Assembly: GCA_004297865.1 (NCBI GenBank)
Contig: SCSO01000318.1
Coordinates: forward strand, 1-5,621
DNA length: 5,621 nt
From: Legionella sp.
Lineage (GTDB): Bacteria; Pseudomonadota; Gammaproteobacteria; Legionellales; Legionellaceae
Reading direction: 5' to 3'
Part shown: positions 5,523-5,621 of the stretch, piece by piece
Layout: each line of letters opens with the position of its first letter
How positions within the stretch are numbered: position 1 is the first letter of the stretch
The notes under the pieces: generated by a model
Database searches by the model: none
What the model was told of the DNA's origin: nothing
The model's input: the letters and a program-made list of their open reading frames with translations, nothing else
Made by a program: the position numbers and the translations under genes

Positions 5523-5621
5523 TTATAACCCCACCCAACGAATAAACTGCCCAGTTGTTCTTAAATTAACCACCGCATTGGATTCAAAATAAACAGTGTA
5601 ACTGCCCACCTGTTGAACATG
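5523..5621 (-). CDS. C-terminal end of an unidentified protein (begins outside window)
   Basis: A frame open from the right edge ends at TAA (5523-5525) and encodes 32 residues, including GSYTVYFESN and ending FIRWVGL. The alternation of hydrophobic and polar residues suggests beta strands. It is read as coding because it is open to the edge with ordinary codon use, the other two minus-strand frames are interrupted, and a good promoter for the next gene begins just after its stop. The fragment is too short to name a family. Confidence 0.55.
   Translation of the reverse strand, partial: HVQQVGSYTVYFESNAVVNLRTTGQFIRWVGL

Overview
The window is an AT-rich stretch of a gammaproteobacterial chromosome, most likely from a Legionella or a close relative. 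This is inferred from codon and base composition, from a glucose-6-phosphate isomerase of gammaproteobacterial type, and above all from an exported PPP-family phosphatase that resembles the Legionella WipA/WipB effectors. No database search was possible, so the genus is an inference.

Layout from left to right: (1) 1-644, minus strand: N-terminal 214 codons of glucose-6-phosphate isomerase (pgi), cut by the window edge. (2) 645-799: intergenic stretch with two adjacent hairpins that share the word GTAGCCTGT. (3) 800-2065, minus: a secreted zinc metalloprotease of the gametolysin (M11) type with a signal peptide. (4) 2066-2295: divergent regulatory region of 230 bp, the longest gene-free stretch. 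It holds a good sigma70-type promoter for the rightward gene, a weaker -10 candidate for the leftward gene, a direct repeat TTCCATTA at 30-bp spacing, and a short stem-loop at the predicted mRNA start. (5) 2296-3390, plus: an exported PPP-type metallophosphatase. (6) 3391-3505: intergenic stretch with a degenerate hairpin and a perfect 12-bp hairpin, REP-like rather than normal terminators. (7) 3506-4102, minus: a LysE/RhtB-family exporter. (8) 4222-5457, minus: a dicarboxylate/amino acid:cation symporter (SDF/DAACS family) with a GTG start and a near-ideal promoter. (9) 5523-5621, minus: the last 32 codons of an unidentified gene that begins outside the window.

Functional picture: pgi is central metabolism, and the two transporters (one uptake type, one efflux type) probably handle small organic acids or amino acids. 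The central divergent pair is the distinctive part: a Sec-exported metalloprotease and a Sec-exported phosphatase, each read away from a shared control region. They look like two secreted activities that could be co-regulated. No tRNA, rRNA, CRISPR array, insertion sequence or phage gene was seen. The most notable observations are the exported WipA/B-like phosphatase, the duplicated DTNNDG loops in the protease, and the changed cation- and substrate-site residues in the symporter.
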